Origin: Gemmobacter sp.
GTDB taxonomy: Bacteria; Pseudomonadota; Alphaproteobacteria; Rhodobacterales; Rhodobacteraceae
Assembly (NCBI RefSeq): GCF_034676705.1
Contig: NZ_JAUCBS010000002.1
Coordinates: 506,001 to 570,000 of the forward strand
Reading direction: 5' to 3'
Length of the DNA stretch: 64,000 nt
In this document: positions 7,490 to 15,934 of the stretch, in pieces
How positions within the stretch are numbered: the first letter of the stretch is position 1
How the letters are laid out: every line of letters starts with the position of its first letter
Notes under the pieces: generated by a model
Databases searched by the model: none
Told to the model about the DNA's origin: nothing
Seen by the model: the letters and a program-made list of their open reading frames with translations, nothing else
Translations under genes and position numbers: made by a program

Positions 7490-8404
7490 ATGATCCTCAT
7501 CCTTGAACAGTTACTCAACGGGCTTCAGTACGGCGTGATGCTGTTCCTGATGGCCGCCGGGCTGACCCTGATCTTCGGCATCATGGGGGTCATCAACCTG
7601 GCGCATGGCGCGCTCTACATGGTGGGCGCCTATGCGGGCACGCTGGTGGCGGCCGAAACCGGCAGCTTCTGGCTGGGCATCCCGGTGGCGCTGATTACCG
7701 CCGCCGTGGTCGGCTTTGCCATCGAGGCGCTGGTGATCCGGCGACTTTACGCCCGCGACCATCTGGATCAGGTGCTGGCCACCTTTGCGCTGATCCTGCT
7801 GTTCAACCAGGCGATCACCTGGAGCATCGGGCGCCAGCCGGTGTTCATCGCCATTCCCGAAAGCCTGTCGGCCCCGGTGGAACTGCTGCCCGGCCTGTTC
7901 TATCCGCCCTACCGGCTGGTGATCATTGCCGCCGGGCTGCTGGTGGCCTTTGGGCTGTATCTGCTGATCAACCGCACCCGCATCGGCATGCTGGTGCGTG
8001 CCGGCGCCACCAACCGCGACATGGTGCGCGCGCTGGGGGTGGATATCCGGCTGCTGTATACGGTCGTCTTCGGCCTTGGCGCACTGCTGGCGGGGTTTGC
8101 CGGCTACATGGCCGGGCCGATCTCTGCCGTGCAGGTGGGCATGGGGGAACAGATCCTGCTGTCGACCTTTGTCGTCGTGGTCGTCGGTGGCGTCGGCTCT
8201 ATCAAGGGGGCCTTTGTCGCGGGGATCGTGCTGGGTGTGGTGGACACCATGCTGCGCGCCTTCCTGCCCGGCATCCTGCGCGGCGTGATGCCGGCATCCG
8301 AGGCCGACGCGCTTGGGATCGGCATTGCGTCCATGGGCATCTACCTTTTGATGGCGCTGGTGCTGCTTGTGCGGCCCAAGGGCCTGTTCGCGGCGGGGGG
8401 CTGA
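7490..8404 (+). CDS. livH: Branched-chain-type ABC transporter permease (LivH family)
   Basis: Inner-membrane permease, 304 residues, about eight hydrophobic segments. Family markers are LTLIFGIMGVINLAHGALYM near the N-terminus and the C-terminal VVVVGGVGSIKGAFVAGI loop. ATG 7490 is chosen; the frame also holds an upstream TTG at 7475. Together with the next three genes and the binding protein it makes a complete Liv-type importer. Its neighbours, a dioxygenase upstream and a dehydrogenase downstream, suggest an aromatic amino-acid-like cargo rather than leucine. Confidence 0.92.
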   Translation: MILILEQLLNGLQYGVMLFLMAAGLTLIFGIMGVINLAHGALYMVGAYAGTLVAAETGSFWLGIPVALITAAVVGFAIEALVIRRLYARDHLDQVLATFALILLFNQAITWSIGRQPVFIAIPESLSAPVELLPGLFYPPYRLVIIAAGLLVAFGLYLLINRTRIGMLVRAGATNRDMVRALGVDIRLLYTVVFGLGALLAGFAGYMAGPISAVQVGMGEQILLSTFVVVVVGGVGSIKGAFVAGIVLGVVDTMLRAFLPGILRGVMPASEADALGIGIASMGIYLLMALVLLVRPKGLFAAGG

Positions 8405-8405
8405 G

Positions 8406-9419
8406 ATGGGCGTACAGGCACAAGAAGTGAAATCCATGGGCCGCAAGATCGCCATTGCCATCGCCATCGCGGTGCTGCTGGCCGTGCCATTCATCACCGA
8501 TGTGGTCGGCGGCAATTCCGCGCTGTCGCTGGTCACGCGGATCCTGATCTATTCCATCGCCGCCGCCAGCCTGAACTTTGTGCTGGGCTATGGCGGGATG
8601 ATCAGCCTGGGCCATGCCGCGTTCTTCGGAATCGGCGGCTATGTGGTGGGGCTGCTGTTCGTCCACTTTACCGATGAAACCCCGCTGCTGGGCTTTATCC
8701 CCGGATCGAACCAGTTGCTGGTAACCATCCCGGCGGCCATTCTCGTGTCGGGCCTGCTGGCCCTGGTCATCGGGGCACTGTCCCTGCGCACCGGGGGCGT
8801 GCAGTTCATCATGATCACGCTGGCCTTTGCGCAGATGATCTTTTTCTTCTTCGTCTCGCTCAAGGCCTATGGCGGCGAGGATGGCATCATCATCCGGCGC
8901 ACCAATGAATTCCTGGGCCTGAACATGCGCGACCGGCTGACGCTGTATTACGTCATCCTGGGCTTCTGGGTGGTGTTCATGCTGGGGCTGTGGCGACTGA
9001 TCCATTCGTCGTTCGGCACCGTGCTGCGCGGGATGAAGCAGAACGAACGCCGCATGGCCGCGCTTGGGTTCGCGCCCTATCGCTACAAGCTTTATGCCTT
9101 TGTCCTGTCGGGCATGGGCTGCGGGCTGGCGGGGGCGCTGATGGCGAATTTCCTGCGCTTTGCCAGCCCCGACATGCTGCACTGGACCAAATCCGCCGCG
9201 CTGATGACCATGGTCATCCTGGGCGGGGTGGGGTCGTTCTTTGGCCCGCTCCTGGGAACGGCTGCCTATCTGGTGCTGGAAACCGAACTGGCGGCACTGA
9301 CCGAATACTGGCAGTTCTGGCTGGGGCTGATCCTGCTGGCCGTGGTGCTGGGCACGCGCGGCGGGCTGAATGCGCTGATCGCGCGCGGCTTTGCACTGAT
9401 CTTCCGGGGGCGGACATGA
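8406..9419 (+). CDS. livM: Branched-chain-type ABC transporter permease (LivM family)
   Basis: Second inner-membrane permease, 337 residues. Family markers include LGYGGMISLGHAAFFGIGGY and, near the C-terminus, MTMVILGGVGSFFGPLLG. ATG 8406 starts one base after the livH stop and has a G-rich site upstream. An alternative in-frame ATG at 8436 would remove ten polar residues. The 3' end overlaps livG by four bases (ATGA), so translation is probably coupled. Confidence 0.92.
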   Translation: MGVQAQEVKSMGRKIAIAIAIAVLLAVPFITDVVGGNSALSLVTRILIYSIAAASLNFVLGYGGMISLGHAAFFGIGGYVVGLLFVHFTDETPLLGFIPGSNQLLVTIPAAILVSGLLALVIGALSLRTGGVQFIMITLAFAQMIFFFFVSLKAYGGEDGIIIRRTNEFLGLNMRDRLTLYYVILGFWVVFMLGLWRLIHSSFGTVLRGMKQNERRMAALGFAPYRYKLYAFVLSGMGCGLAGALMANFLRFASPDMLHWTKSAALMTMVILGGVGSFFGPLLGTAAYLVLETELAALTEYWQFWLGLILLAVVLGTRGGLNALIARGFALIFRGRT

Positions 9420-10171
9420 CGGCGGTTCTTCAGGTCAAGGGGCTGGTCAAGCGGTTCGGCGGGCTGACCGCCACCGATCATGTCACGCTGGAGGTGCGCC
9501 CCGGCGAGGTGCATGCCCTGATCGGCCCGAATGGTGCCGGGAAATCCACCCTGATCAACCAGCTGTGCGGCGAACTGGTGCCGGACGAAGGCGCGGTCTT
9601 TCTGGGCGGCACCGAGGTGACGGGCATGGACGTGCCGGCCCGCGTGGCGCTGGGGCTGGGGCGGACGTTCCAGATCACCAACCTGCTGAACGACATGACC
9701 GTGCGCGAGAATATCGCCATGGCCGTGCAGGCGCGCGAGGGGCAGAACTTCCGCATCTGGGACGCCGTGATCCGCCGTCGCCGGCTGTGGGCCGAGGCGG
9801 ACGGGCTGCTGGCCGGCACCCCGTTGCAGAACCGGGCGCATATCCCGGTGGCGGGGCTGAGCCACGGGGAAAAGAAGCAGCTGGAACTGCTGGTCGCCCT
9901 GGCCCGCAAGCCGCGCATCCTGCTGCTGGACGAACCGATGGCGGGGCTGGGCCATGCCGAAAGCCAGGAAATGGTGACCCGCCTGCGCGAGGTGGCGCAG
10001 ACCATGCCCATGCTGCTGGTCGAACACGACATGGAAGCGGTGTTTGCGCTGGCCACCCGAATCTCGGTGCTGGTCTATGGCCGGATCATTGCCACCGGCA
10101 CGGTGGACGAAATCCGCACCAATCCCGAAGTGCGCGAAGCCTATCTGGGCGCGGAGGACGAGCTGTGCTGA
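9416..10171 (+). CDS. livG: Liv-type ABC transporter ATPase (LivG family)
   Basis: Cytoplasmic ATPase, 251 residues. Walker A GPNGAGKST, signature LSHGEKKQLEL, Walker B ILLLDEPMAGL and switch histidine in VEHDM are all present. The GRTFQ stretch after the Q-loop is typical of LivG. It overlaps livM by four and livF by seven bases. Confidence 0.93.
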   Translation: MTAVLQVKGLVKRFGGLTATDHVTLEVRPGEVHALIGPNGAGKSTLINQLCGELVPDEGAVFLGGTEVTGMDVPARVALGLGRTFQITNLLNDMTVRENIAMAVQAREGQNFRIWDAVIRRRRLWAEADGLLAGTPLQNRAHIPVAGLSHGEKKQLELLVALARKPRILLLDEPMAGLGHAESQEMVTRLREVAQTMPMLLVEHDMEAVFALATRISVLVYGRIIATGTVDEIRTNPEVREAYLGAEDELC

Positions 10172-10866
10172 ACGTATCGGGACTTTCCGCCGCCTATGGT
10201 GCCAGCCAGGTGCTGTTCGATGTCTCGCTGGACATCCGCGAAGGCGAGGTGGTGACCCTGCTGGGCCGCAACGGCATGGGCAAGACCACGACGGTGCGGT
10301 CGATCATGGGCCTGGTGGCACCCAGGGGTGGCGGCGTGCAGTTCGAAGGGCAATCGGTTGCCGGCCTGTCCCCCGAAAAGATCGCCCGCATGGGCGCCGG
10401 GCTGGTGCCGGAAGGGCGCCAGATCTTTGCCACGCTGAGCGTGCGGGAAAATCTGGTCGCCACCGCCTCGAACCGGCTGAAACGGGCCGAGCCCTGGACC
10501 TTGCAGAAGGTCTATGAGCTGTTTCCCCGGCTGGGCGAACGGGCCGGGCAGCTGGCGGGCACCCTGTCGGGGGGCGAACAGCAGATGCTGGCCGTAGGCC
10601 GCGCGCTGATGACCAACCCGCGCCTGCTGATCCTGGACGAGGCGACCGAGGGGCTGGCCCCGGTGATCCGCACCGAGATCTGGCATGTGATCGAAAAGCT
10701 GAAGTCGCAGGGCCAGTCGATCCTGCTGATCGACAAGAACCTTGGCGTGCTGAAGCGGTTGGCGGACCGGCATTACATCATCGAAAAGGGCCGGACGGTA
10801 TGGTCGGGCACCGGCGCCGACCTGGAGCGGGATGCCGGCACCGTGCAGGGCTATGTCGGGCTGTAG
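10165..10866 (+). CDS. livF: Liv-type ABC transporter ATPase (LivF family)
   Basis: Second ATPase, 233 residues. Walker A GRNGMGKTT, signature LSGGEQQMLAVGRAL, Walker B LLILDEATEGLAP. The switch position reads LIDKNL instead of the usual VEQN/H form, which occurs in some LivF proteins. The best start is GTG 10165, overlapping the livG stop; no ATG lies nearby. A hairpin and a repeat element follow the stop. Confidence 0.92.
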   Translation: MLNVSGLSAAYGASQVLFDVSLDIREGEVVTLLGRNGMGKTTTVRSIMGLVAPRGGGVQFEGQSVAGLSPEKIARMGAGLVPEGRQIFATLSVRENLVATASNRLKRAEPWTLQKVYELFPRLGERAGQLAGTLSGGEQQMLAVGRALMTNPRLLILDEATEGLAPVIRTEIWHVIEKLKSQGQSILLIDKNLGVLKRLADRHYIIEKGRTVWSGTGADLERDAGTVQGYVGL

Positions 10867-10885
10867 CACCGGCTGAACCGGCGGA

Positions 10886-10903
10886 CCGGGGGCCAGCCCC
10901 CGG
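10886..10903 (+). terminator. GC hairpin after livF
   Basis: CCGGGGGC-CA-GCCCCCGG, 20 bases after the livF stop. It forms the first half of the hairpin-plus-repeat module seen elsewhere. Termination here would be partial if the downstream dehydrogenase shares the operon. Confidence 0.55.
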
Positions 10904-10907
10904 ACCC

Positions 10908-10933
10908 CCGGGGTATTTGGAAAAAGGCAAAGG
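10908..10933 (+). repeat. Dispersed intergenic repeat, copy 3 (second sequence class)
   Basis: CCGGGGTATTTGGAAAAAGG then CAAAGG. The end of the element runs into AGGAGG, the ribosome-binding site of the next gene, so the repeat here contributes to a translation start. Confidence 0.65.
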
Positions 10934-10943
10934 AGGCACGCGC

Positions 10944-11723
10944 GTGCGGCTTGTTCTGGTGGGCTGGGGTGCCATTGCCCGGCGGGTTTGGGATTTGCTG
11001 CCGGCCGGCGCAACGCTGGTGGGGGTAGGGCTGCGCCCGGCCTCGATGGCCGACCTGCCGGAGGGTGTGGTGCGGCTGGACGGGCCCGAGGGGTTGGCGG
11101 CGCTGGCGCCCGATCTGGTGATCGAGGCGGCGGGGCGGGCAGCGGTGGCGCCCTGGGGCATGGCCGCGCTGGCGGCGGGGGCGGATTTCGTGCCGACCTC
11201 GACCAGCGCGCTGACCGATGCGGCGCTGCTGGGCCAGCTGGTTGCAGCCGCGCGCGGGGCGGGGCGGCAACTGGTCATCCCGCCGGGCGCGCTGGGGGGG
11301 ATAGATGCGCTGGCGGCAGCGGCCGTGCTGCCGCTGGCCGAGGTGCGGCACGAGATCGTCAAGCCGCCCGCTGCCTGGGCGGGGACCGAGGCAGAGAGCC
11401 TGTGCGACCTGTTCAACCTGTCCGGCCCGGTGGCATTCTTTGAAGGATCGGCCGATCAGGCCGCCGCACGGTTTCCGCAGAATGCCAATGTGGCCGCGAT
11501 TACCGCGCTGGCCGGGATGGGCATGGCGCGCACCACGGTGGCGCTGGTGGCCGACCCGGGTGCGGCCCGCAACGCCCACCGCATCACCGCCAGCGGCGAT
11601 TTCGGTCGGATGGCGGTGCAGCTGGAAAACCGCCCGATGGCGACCAACCCCAAGACGTCGGAACTGACCGCCCTGTCGCTGGTGCGGCTGGTGGCCAACC
11701 GCGTCAACCCCATGGTGATCTGA
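10944..11723 (+). CDS. nadX: Aspartate dehydrogenase-like protein (NadX family)
   Basis: NAD(P)-dependent amino-acid dehydrogenase, 259 residues. A Rossmann N-terminus (LVLVGWGAIARRV) precedes the family motif PPGALGGIDAL and the C-terminal catalytic-domain motif FPQNANVAAITALAG. The GTG start at 10944 is set by AGGAGG seven bases upstream. Known members convert oxaloacetate plus ammonia to aspartate or the reverse. No nadA or nadC is nearby, so NAD synthesis is unlikely; in this cluster it may deaminate an amino intermediate from ring cleavage. That is inference. It overlaps the next gene by one base. Confidence 0.85.
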   Translation: MRLVLVGWGAIARRVWDLLPAGATLVGVGLRPASMADLPEGVVRLDGPEGLAALAPDLVIEAAGRAAVAPWGMAALAAGADFVPTSTSALTDAALLGQLVAAARGAGRQLVIPPGALGGIDALAAAAVLPLAEVRHEIVKPPAAWAGTEAESLCDLFNLSGPVAFFEGSADQAAARFPQNANVAAITALAGMGMARTTVALVADPGAARNAHRITASGDFGRMAVQLENRPMATNPKTSELTALSLVRLVANRVNPMVI

Positions 11724-12574
11724 TGGATATTGCCCTTGAGGCCGGCTGGCCGCGCGACCGGCTGGATGCCGATTATACCGCCCGGCTGACCTGCACCGAT
11801 GCCGAATTCGCCCGGACCATCGGCGATTATGCCCGGCTGTCGCAGGCCGCCCATGACCTGCCGGGCAAGCGGCTGGACATTGCCTATGATGCGGCCAGCG
11901 GCGAAACCTGTGACCTGTTCGGCACCGCCCCGGGCGCGGCGCGGCCCTGTTTCGTGTTCATCCACGGCGGCTACTGGCGGGCACTGGGCAAGGGGCATTC
12001 CGCCTTCATGGCACCGATGCTGGCGGCGCGCGGGATTGCCTGCGCGGTACCGGATTACACGCTGGCCCCCTCCGTCTCGCTGACCGAGATCGTGCGCCAG
12101 TGCCGCGCGATGCTGGCGCATCTGTGGCACAATGCCGATGCGCTGGGGATTGATCGCGGGCGGATCGTGGTGGGCGGATCGTCGGCGGGCGGGCATTTGA
12201 CCTCGGCCGTTGCCTCGGCCGGGTGGCAGGCGGCGGCGGGCCTGCCCGACCAGCCGCTGAAGGGGCAGCTACCCGTTTCGGGCCTGTTCGATCTGGCCCC
12301 CCTGGCCGCCAGCCATGTGAACGACTGGATGCGGTTCACTCCCGACGAGGTGCAGGCGCTCAGCCCGCTGCGCAACCTGCCGGCCGGGCCGCTGCCGGCC
12401 GTGGTCGCGCTGGCCGAACGCGAGGCTCCGGGCTTTCACCGCCAGAGCGCGGCCTATGGTGCGGTCGTGGGGGCGCCGGTGCTGACCATTCCCGATCGCA
12501 ACCATTTCGATGTGGTGCTGGATCTGACCAGCCCGGACACCGCCCTGTCGCAGGCGCTGCTGGGGTTGGTCTAG
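11723..12574 (+). CDS. Alpha/beta hydrolase, arylformamidase (kynurenine formamidase)-like
   Basis: Serine hydrolase, 283 residues. The oxyanion-hole motif HGGYW (in FIHGGYWRALGK) and nucleophile elbow GGSSAGGHL are those of the esterase/arylformamidase group, and the late NHFD histidine fits the triad. Arylformamidases release formate from N-formylkynurenine. With a 3-hydroxyanthranilate dioxygenase in the same block, a kynurenine-branch role is plausible, but a general amidase or esterase for an N-acyl aminobenzoate fits equally. Its start overlaps the dehydrogenase stop (TGATG). Confidence 0.82.
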   Translation: MDIALEAGWPRDRLDADYTARLTCTDAEFARTIGDYARLSQAAHDLPGKRLDIAYDAASGETCDLFGTAPGAARPCFVFIHGGYWRALGKGHSAFMAPMLAARGIACAVPDYTLAPSVSLTEIVRQCRAMLAHLWHNADALGIDRGRIVVGGSSAGGHLTSAVASAGWQAAAGLPDQPLKGQLPVSGLFDLAPLAASHVNDWMRFTPDEVQALSPLRNLPAGPLPAVVALAEREAPGFHRQSAAYGAVVGAPVLTIPDRNHFDVVLDLTSPDTALSQALLGLV

Positions 12575-12575
12575 G

Positions 12576-13343
12576 CTACCGCTGGGTTTCGCTTTCCAGC
12601 CGTTGCCGGGCCACGGCCTCGTACCGTTCGGCCTGACGTTCGTTGGCCAGCAGGCGGCGGACATAGTCCAGATGCCCCTCGACCGCGGCACGGGCGGCGG
12701 CGCCATCGCGGGCCTGGACGGCCGCATTGATGATGCGGTGCTGTTCCAGCAGTTCATCCCGGGTGGCGCGCTGGCGGAACATGGCCTGCCGGTTGTAGAA
12801 CACGCCTTCGCGCAGCAGTTCATACATCGACCGCATCATGTGGAGCATCACCACATTATGCCCCGCCTCGATGATCGCCATGTGGAAATCGGCATCCAGC
12901 GCGGCCTCGTCCGCCGGGTCGCGCTTGGCATGGGCGGCTTCCATCTTGGACAGGATGGCGGCAATCACCATCAGGTCGGTGTCCGACCCCAGCCGGGCGG
13001 CGCGTTCGGCGGCCAGCCCCTCCATGTCGCGGCGGAAGTCGACATAATCGAAGAAGGCATCGTCATGGTTGCGGAACAGGCTGACCAGTGCGGGCGAAAA
13101 CGCCGATCCCAGATCGTCCGAGACATAGATCCCCGCCCCGGCCCGCGTCACCAGCAGGCCGCGTTCCTGCAATTCGGCCACCGCCTCGCGCAGCGAGGGG
13201 CGCGAGACGCCCAGCCGGTCGGACAACTCCCGTTCACCGGGCAGCCGTTCGCCCGGGCGCAGGACACCGTGCAGAACCAGACTCTCGATCTGCCGCACCA
13301 CCGCCCGGGACAGTTTCTCCGACTGGATCTTTTCGAAGGGCAT
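12576..13343 (-). CDS. GntR family transcriptional regulator, FCD (FadR) subfamily
   Basis: A 255-residue repressor type. The N-terminal wHTH (about 10-75: RPGERLPGERELSDRLGVSR, SLREAVAELQERGLL) is followed by an all-helical FCD ligand domain with DFHMAIIEAGHN metal/effector residues. It is convergent with the hydrolase gene, one base apart. A palindrome lies 18 bases upstream of its ATG. It probably responds to an organic acid made or used by the adjacent cluster and regulates itself; regulation of the 3027-12574 genes is not shown by a second matching site. Confidence 0.9.
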   Translation of the reverse strand: MPFEKIQSEKLSRAVVRQIESLVLHGVLRPGERLPGERELSDRLGVSRPSLREAVAELQERGLLVTRAGAGIYVSDDLGSAFSPALVSLFRNHDDAFFDYVDFRRDMEGLAAERAARLGSDTDLMVIAAILSKMEAAHAKRDPADEAALDADFHMAIIEAGHNVVMLHMMRSMYELLREGVFYNRQAMFRQRATRDELLEQHRIINAAVQARDGAAARAAVEGHLDYVRRLLANERQAERYEAVARQRLESETQR

Positions 13344-13360
13344 CGCAGCTTCCGTTCACT

Positions 13361-13381
13361 CTGGTCAAGTCATATGACCAG
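13361..13381. promoter_or_regulatory. Probable GntR autoregulatory operator
   Basis: CTGGTCA-AGTCATA-TGACCAG: seven-base perfect arms, with the TGGTC/GACCA half-sites typical of FadR-type GntR proteins. It starts 18 bases upstream of the regulator's ATG. Confidence 0.7.
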
Positions 13382-13411
13382 TCGCGCGGTGCTGCAACGC
13401 CCTTCGGCAGA

Positions 13412-14062
13412 TCAGTTGTAAGGCCGGATGATGATTTCCACGCGACGGTTCTGCGCGCGGCCTTCCGGGGTCAGGTTGCTGGCAATCGGCGCATCCTCGC
13501 CCCGGCCGATGGTCGCGATACGCGACGAGGGCACGCCCGATCCGATCAGCACCGACGCCACCGCCTGCGCACGACGCGCCGACAGGCCACGGTTGTAGCC
13601 CGCATCGCCGGTGTTGTCGGTATGGCCGATGATCTCGATCCGGCTGTTGGGGTATTGTTGCAGGTTGCCGGCCACGGCGCGCAGATCCGATTGCAGATCG
13701 GGGCGCACGGACGAGCTGTCGGTGGCGAACAGCAGATCCTGCGGCATGGTCACCACCAGGTGGTCGCCCGCGTTCACCACGCCGATGTTGCCAGAGGTCT
13801 GGGCGCGCAGATCGGCCGCCTGACGGTCCAGCGACTGGCCGATGGCCCCGCCGATGGCCGCGCCCACGGCCGCACCGGCCACGGTCGCCAGCGGACGGGT
13901 GCTGCTGTTCGAGGTGGCGCCGATCAGACCACCGATCACCGCGCCGGTCGCGGCACCCGTGCGGGTGCGGGTGTTGTTCGGGTCACCCTGCGGATAGGGG
14001 TCGCAGGCGGCCAGGCCGATCAGGGCAACGCAACCGATCAGAACGGGGGTCTTGAATTTCAT
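13412..14062 (-). CDS. OmpA-family outer-membrane lipoprotein with glycine-zipper domain (YiaD-like)
   Basis: A 216-residue envelope protein. The lipoprotein signal ends at LIGLAAC (Cys20). Residues 35-80 form a glycine-zipper stretch (GAVIGGLIGA, GAAVGAAIGGAIGQ). The C-terminal OmpA peptidoglycan-binding domain has IEIIGHTDNTGDAGYNRGLS and NRRVEIIIRP. It anchors the outer membrane to peptidoglycan. Single gene with its own upstream region; not linked to the regulator on its left. Confidence 0.92.
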   Translation of the reverse strand: MKFKTPVLIGCVALIGLAACDPYPQGDPNNTRTRTGAATGAVIGGLIGATSNSSTRPLATVAGAAVGAAIGGAIGQSLDRQAADLRAQTSGNIGVVNAGDHLVVTMPQDLLFATDSSSVRPDLQSDLRAVAGNLQQYPNSRIEIIGHTDNTGDAGYNRGLSARRAQAVASVLIGSGVPSSRIATIGRGEDAPIASNLTPEGRAQNRRVEIIIRPYN

Positions 14063-14277
14063 GTCTGTCTCTCACTCCGGTGGCCGAAAACCGCGGCCAG
14101 TGCCTCATGCTACCACCCGGCGGCACCGCGCTTGAAGCCCCGCCAGAGCGGCCCGCGGGTTTCCGCCCATCACCCTTGCGTGTCGATCACGACATCGGGT
14201 TCCGGCCGCCCACCGCGCGACGTTCCGTGACATCAACGGCCAGCGGCGGCCATGGTTCCCGCGGCCGGGAAAAAATC

Positions 14278-15111
14278 TCAGACCGCGTCGGCCCGCGCCG
14301 CCTCCCAGGCCAGCATCGCCCGCTTGACGGGCAGGCCCCAGTGATAGCCCCCCAGCCCCCCCGACATGCGCAAGGCCCGGTGGCACGGGATCAGAAAGCT
14401 GACCGGGTTGCGCCCCACCGCCGTGCCCACCGCGCGCACGGCGGCCGGGTTGCCGATGGCGCTGGCGATCCCGGAATAGGTCGTGACCTGGCCCGAGGGG
14501 ATGCGCAGCAGCGCCTCCCAGACCTTGATCTGGAACGGCGCCCCGATCAGATGCAGCTGCCCGCCCTGTCCGCCCAGCGCTACCTGCACCAGCGGCGCCA
14601 CACGGCCGGCATCCTCGGTGAACGTGGCCCCGGGCCAGCGGCCGCGCAGATCGGCCATGGTGGCATCGCGGCCCATCTCCTCGGCAAAGCCCAGGCCGCA
14701 CAAGCCGCGATCCGTCGCCATGGCCAGCGCCTCGCCAAAGGGGGTATCGACCCAGGCCCAGCGGATCGCCAGCCCGGCCCCGCCACGGGCATAATCGCCG
14801 GGCGCCATCGCCTCCCACCGCAGGAACAGGTCATGCAGCCGCCCGGTGCCCGACAGGCCGACCTCTTGCGCAGTGTCCAGCAGGGTCATGCGCTCGCGCA
14901 GCAGGGCACGGGCATGGTCCAGCACCAGATACTGCTGATACCGCTTGGGGCTGACCCCGACCCAGGCGGAAAACATCCGCTGGAAATGCGCCACGCTCAT
15001 GCCCATGCGACCGGCCAGTTCGTCCAGCGTCAGCCCCGGCCCGGCGGCATCCAGTTCGCGCAGCGCCCGGGCCATGACGCGGTAATGATAGGCCCCTTCC
15101 TGATCGTCCAT
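14278..15111 (-). CDS. AraC-type HTH fused to methylated-DNA-protein cysteine methyltransferase (Ada-like, no N-terminal Ada domain)
   Basis: Suicide repair of O6-methylguanine with a DNA-binding domain. Residues 8-105 form an AraC HTH pair (LDELAGRMGMSVAHFQRMFS). The C-terminal half is an MGMT domain with helix RAVGTAVGRNP and active site IPCHRAL. The zinc-cysteine methylphosphotriester domain of full Ada is absent, so it cannot be the classic methyl sensor; autoactivation by another route is possible. The protein is 277 residues. Confidence 0.9.
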   Translation of the reverse strand: MDDQEGAYHYRVMARALRELDAAGPGLTLDELAGRMGMSVAHFQRMFSAWVGVSPKRYQQYLVLDHARALLRERMTLLDTAQEVGLSGTGRLHDLFLRWEAMAPGDYARGGAGLAIRWAWVDTPFGEALAMATDRGLCGLGFAEEMGRDATMADLRGRWPGATFTEDAGRVAPLVQVALGGQGGQLHLIGAPFQIKVWEALLRIPSGQVTTYSGIASAIGNPAAVRAVGTAVGRNPVSFLIPCHRALRMSGGLGGYHWGLPVKRAMLAWEAARADAV

Positions 15112-15114
15112 CTG

Positions 15115-15140
15115 CTTTGCCTTTTCCGAAATACCCTCGG
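15115..15140 (-). repeat. Dispersed intergenic repeat, copy 4 (second sequence class)
   Basis: The minus-strand reading gives CCGAGGGTATTTCGGAAAAG followed by GCAAAG. It lies just upstream of the methyltransferase gene start. Confidence 0.6.
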
Positions 15141-15289
15141 GTGGGTTCAGGGAGGGCAGACGGCCCTCCCTGACAGGAGGTGCGGGGGACTGGTCCCCCG
15201 CCTGCCTTCAACCTACGCCCCCCGATCACCCCCCGCGACCCGGATTTTGCGCATTGCCGCACCTGCATCGCGCCGCTAGAACCTCGGCC

Positions 15290-15934
15290 ATGGCCACACA
15301 GCTTCCCTATGCCACGATCCGCGAGATCTTCACCCGGTTCCACGCTGCCGAGCCGGAACCCAAGGGCGAGCTGCATCATACCAATGCCTTCACCCTGCTG
15401 GTCGCCGTCGCGCTGTCGGCGCAGGCCACCGACAAGGGCGTGAACCGCGCCACGGCCAACCTGTTCCCCATCGCCGATACGCCGGAAAAGATGCTGGCCC
15501 TGGGCGAGGATGGCCTGATCGAGCATATCAGGACCATCGGCCTGTTCCGCAACAAGGCGAAGAACGTCATCCGCCTGTCGGAAATCCTGGTGCGCGACTA
15601 TGGCGGGCAGGTGCCCTCCTCGCGCGCGGCGCTGCAATCGCTGCCCGGCGTGGGGCGCAAGACGGCGAATGTGGTGCTGAACATGTGGTGGCACATCCCG
15701 GCGCAGGCGGTCGATACCCATATCTTCCGCATCGGCAACCGCACCGGCATCTGCCCCGGCCGCGACGTGGACGCCGTGGAACGCGCGATCGAGGACCAGA
15801 TCCCGGCCGAGTTCCAGCAGCACGCCCACCACTGGCTGATCCTGCATGGCCGCTACATCTGCACCGCCCGCAAACCGCGCTGCGCGGATTGCCTGATCAA
15901 CGATCTTTGCCCCTTCGAGGATAAAACCGCATGA
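15290..15934 (+). CDS. nth: Endonuclease III (DNA glycosylase/AP lyase)
   Basis: Base-excision repair of oxidised pyrimidines. The 214-residue protein has the helix-hairpin-helix LPGVGRKTANVVLN with catalytic Lys, the catalytic Asp in AVDTHIFRI, and a [4Fe-4S] loop with C-x6-C-x2-C-x5-C spacing at the C-terminus. ATG 15290 is preferred over an upstream in-frame ATG at 15254. The stop overlaps the next start by four bases. Confidence 0.95.
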   Translation: MATQLPYATIREIFTRFHAAEPEPKGELHHTNAFTLLVAVALSAQATDKGVNRATANLFPIADTPEKMLALGEDGLIEHIRTIGLFRNKAKNVIRLSEILVRDYGGQVPSSRAALQSLPGVGRKTANVVLNMWWHIPAQAVDTHIFRIGNRTGICPGRDVDAVERAIEDQIPAEFQQHAHHWLILHGRYICTARKPRCADCLINDLCPFEDKTA

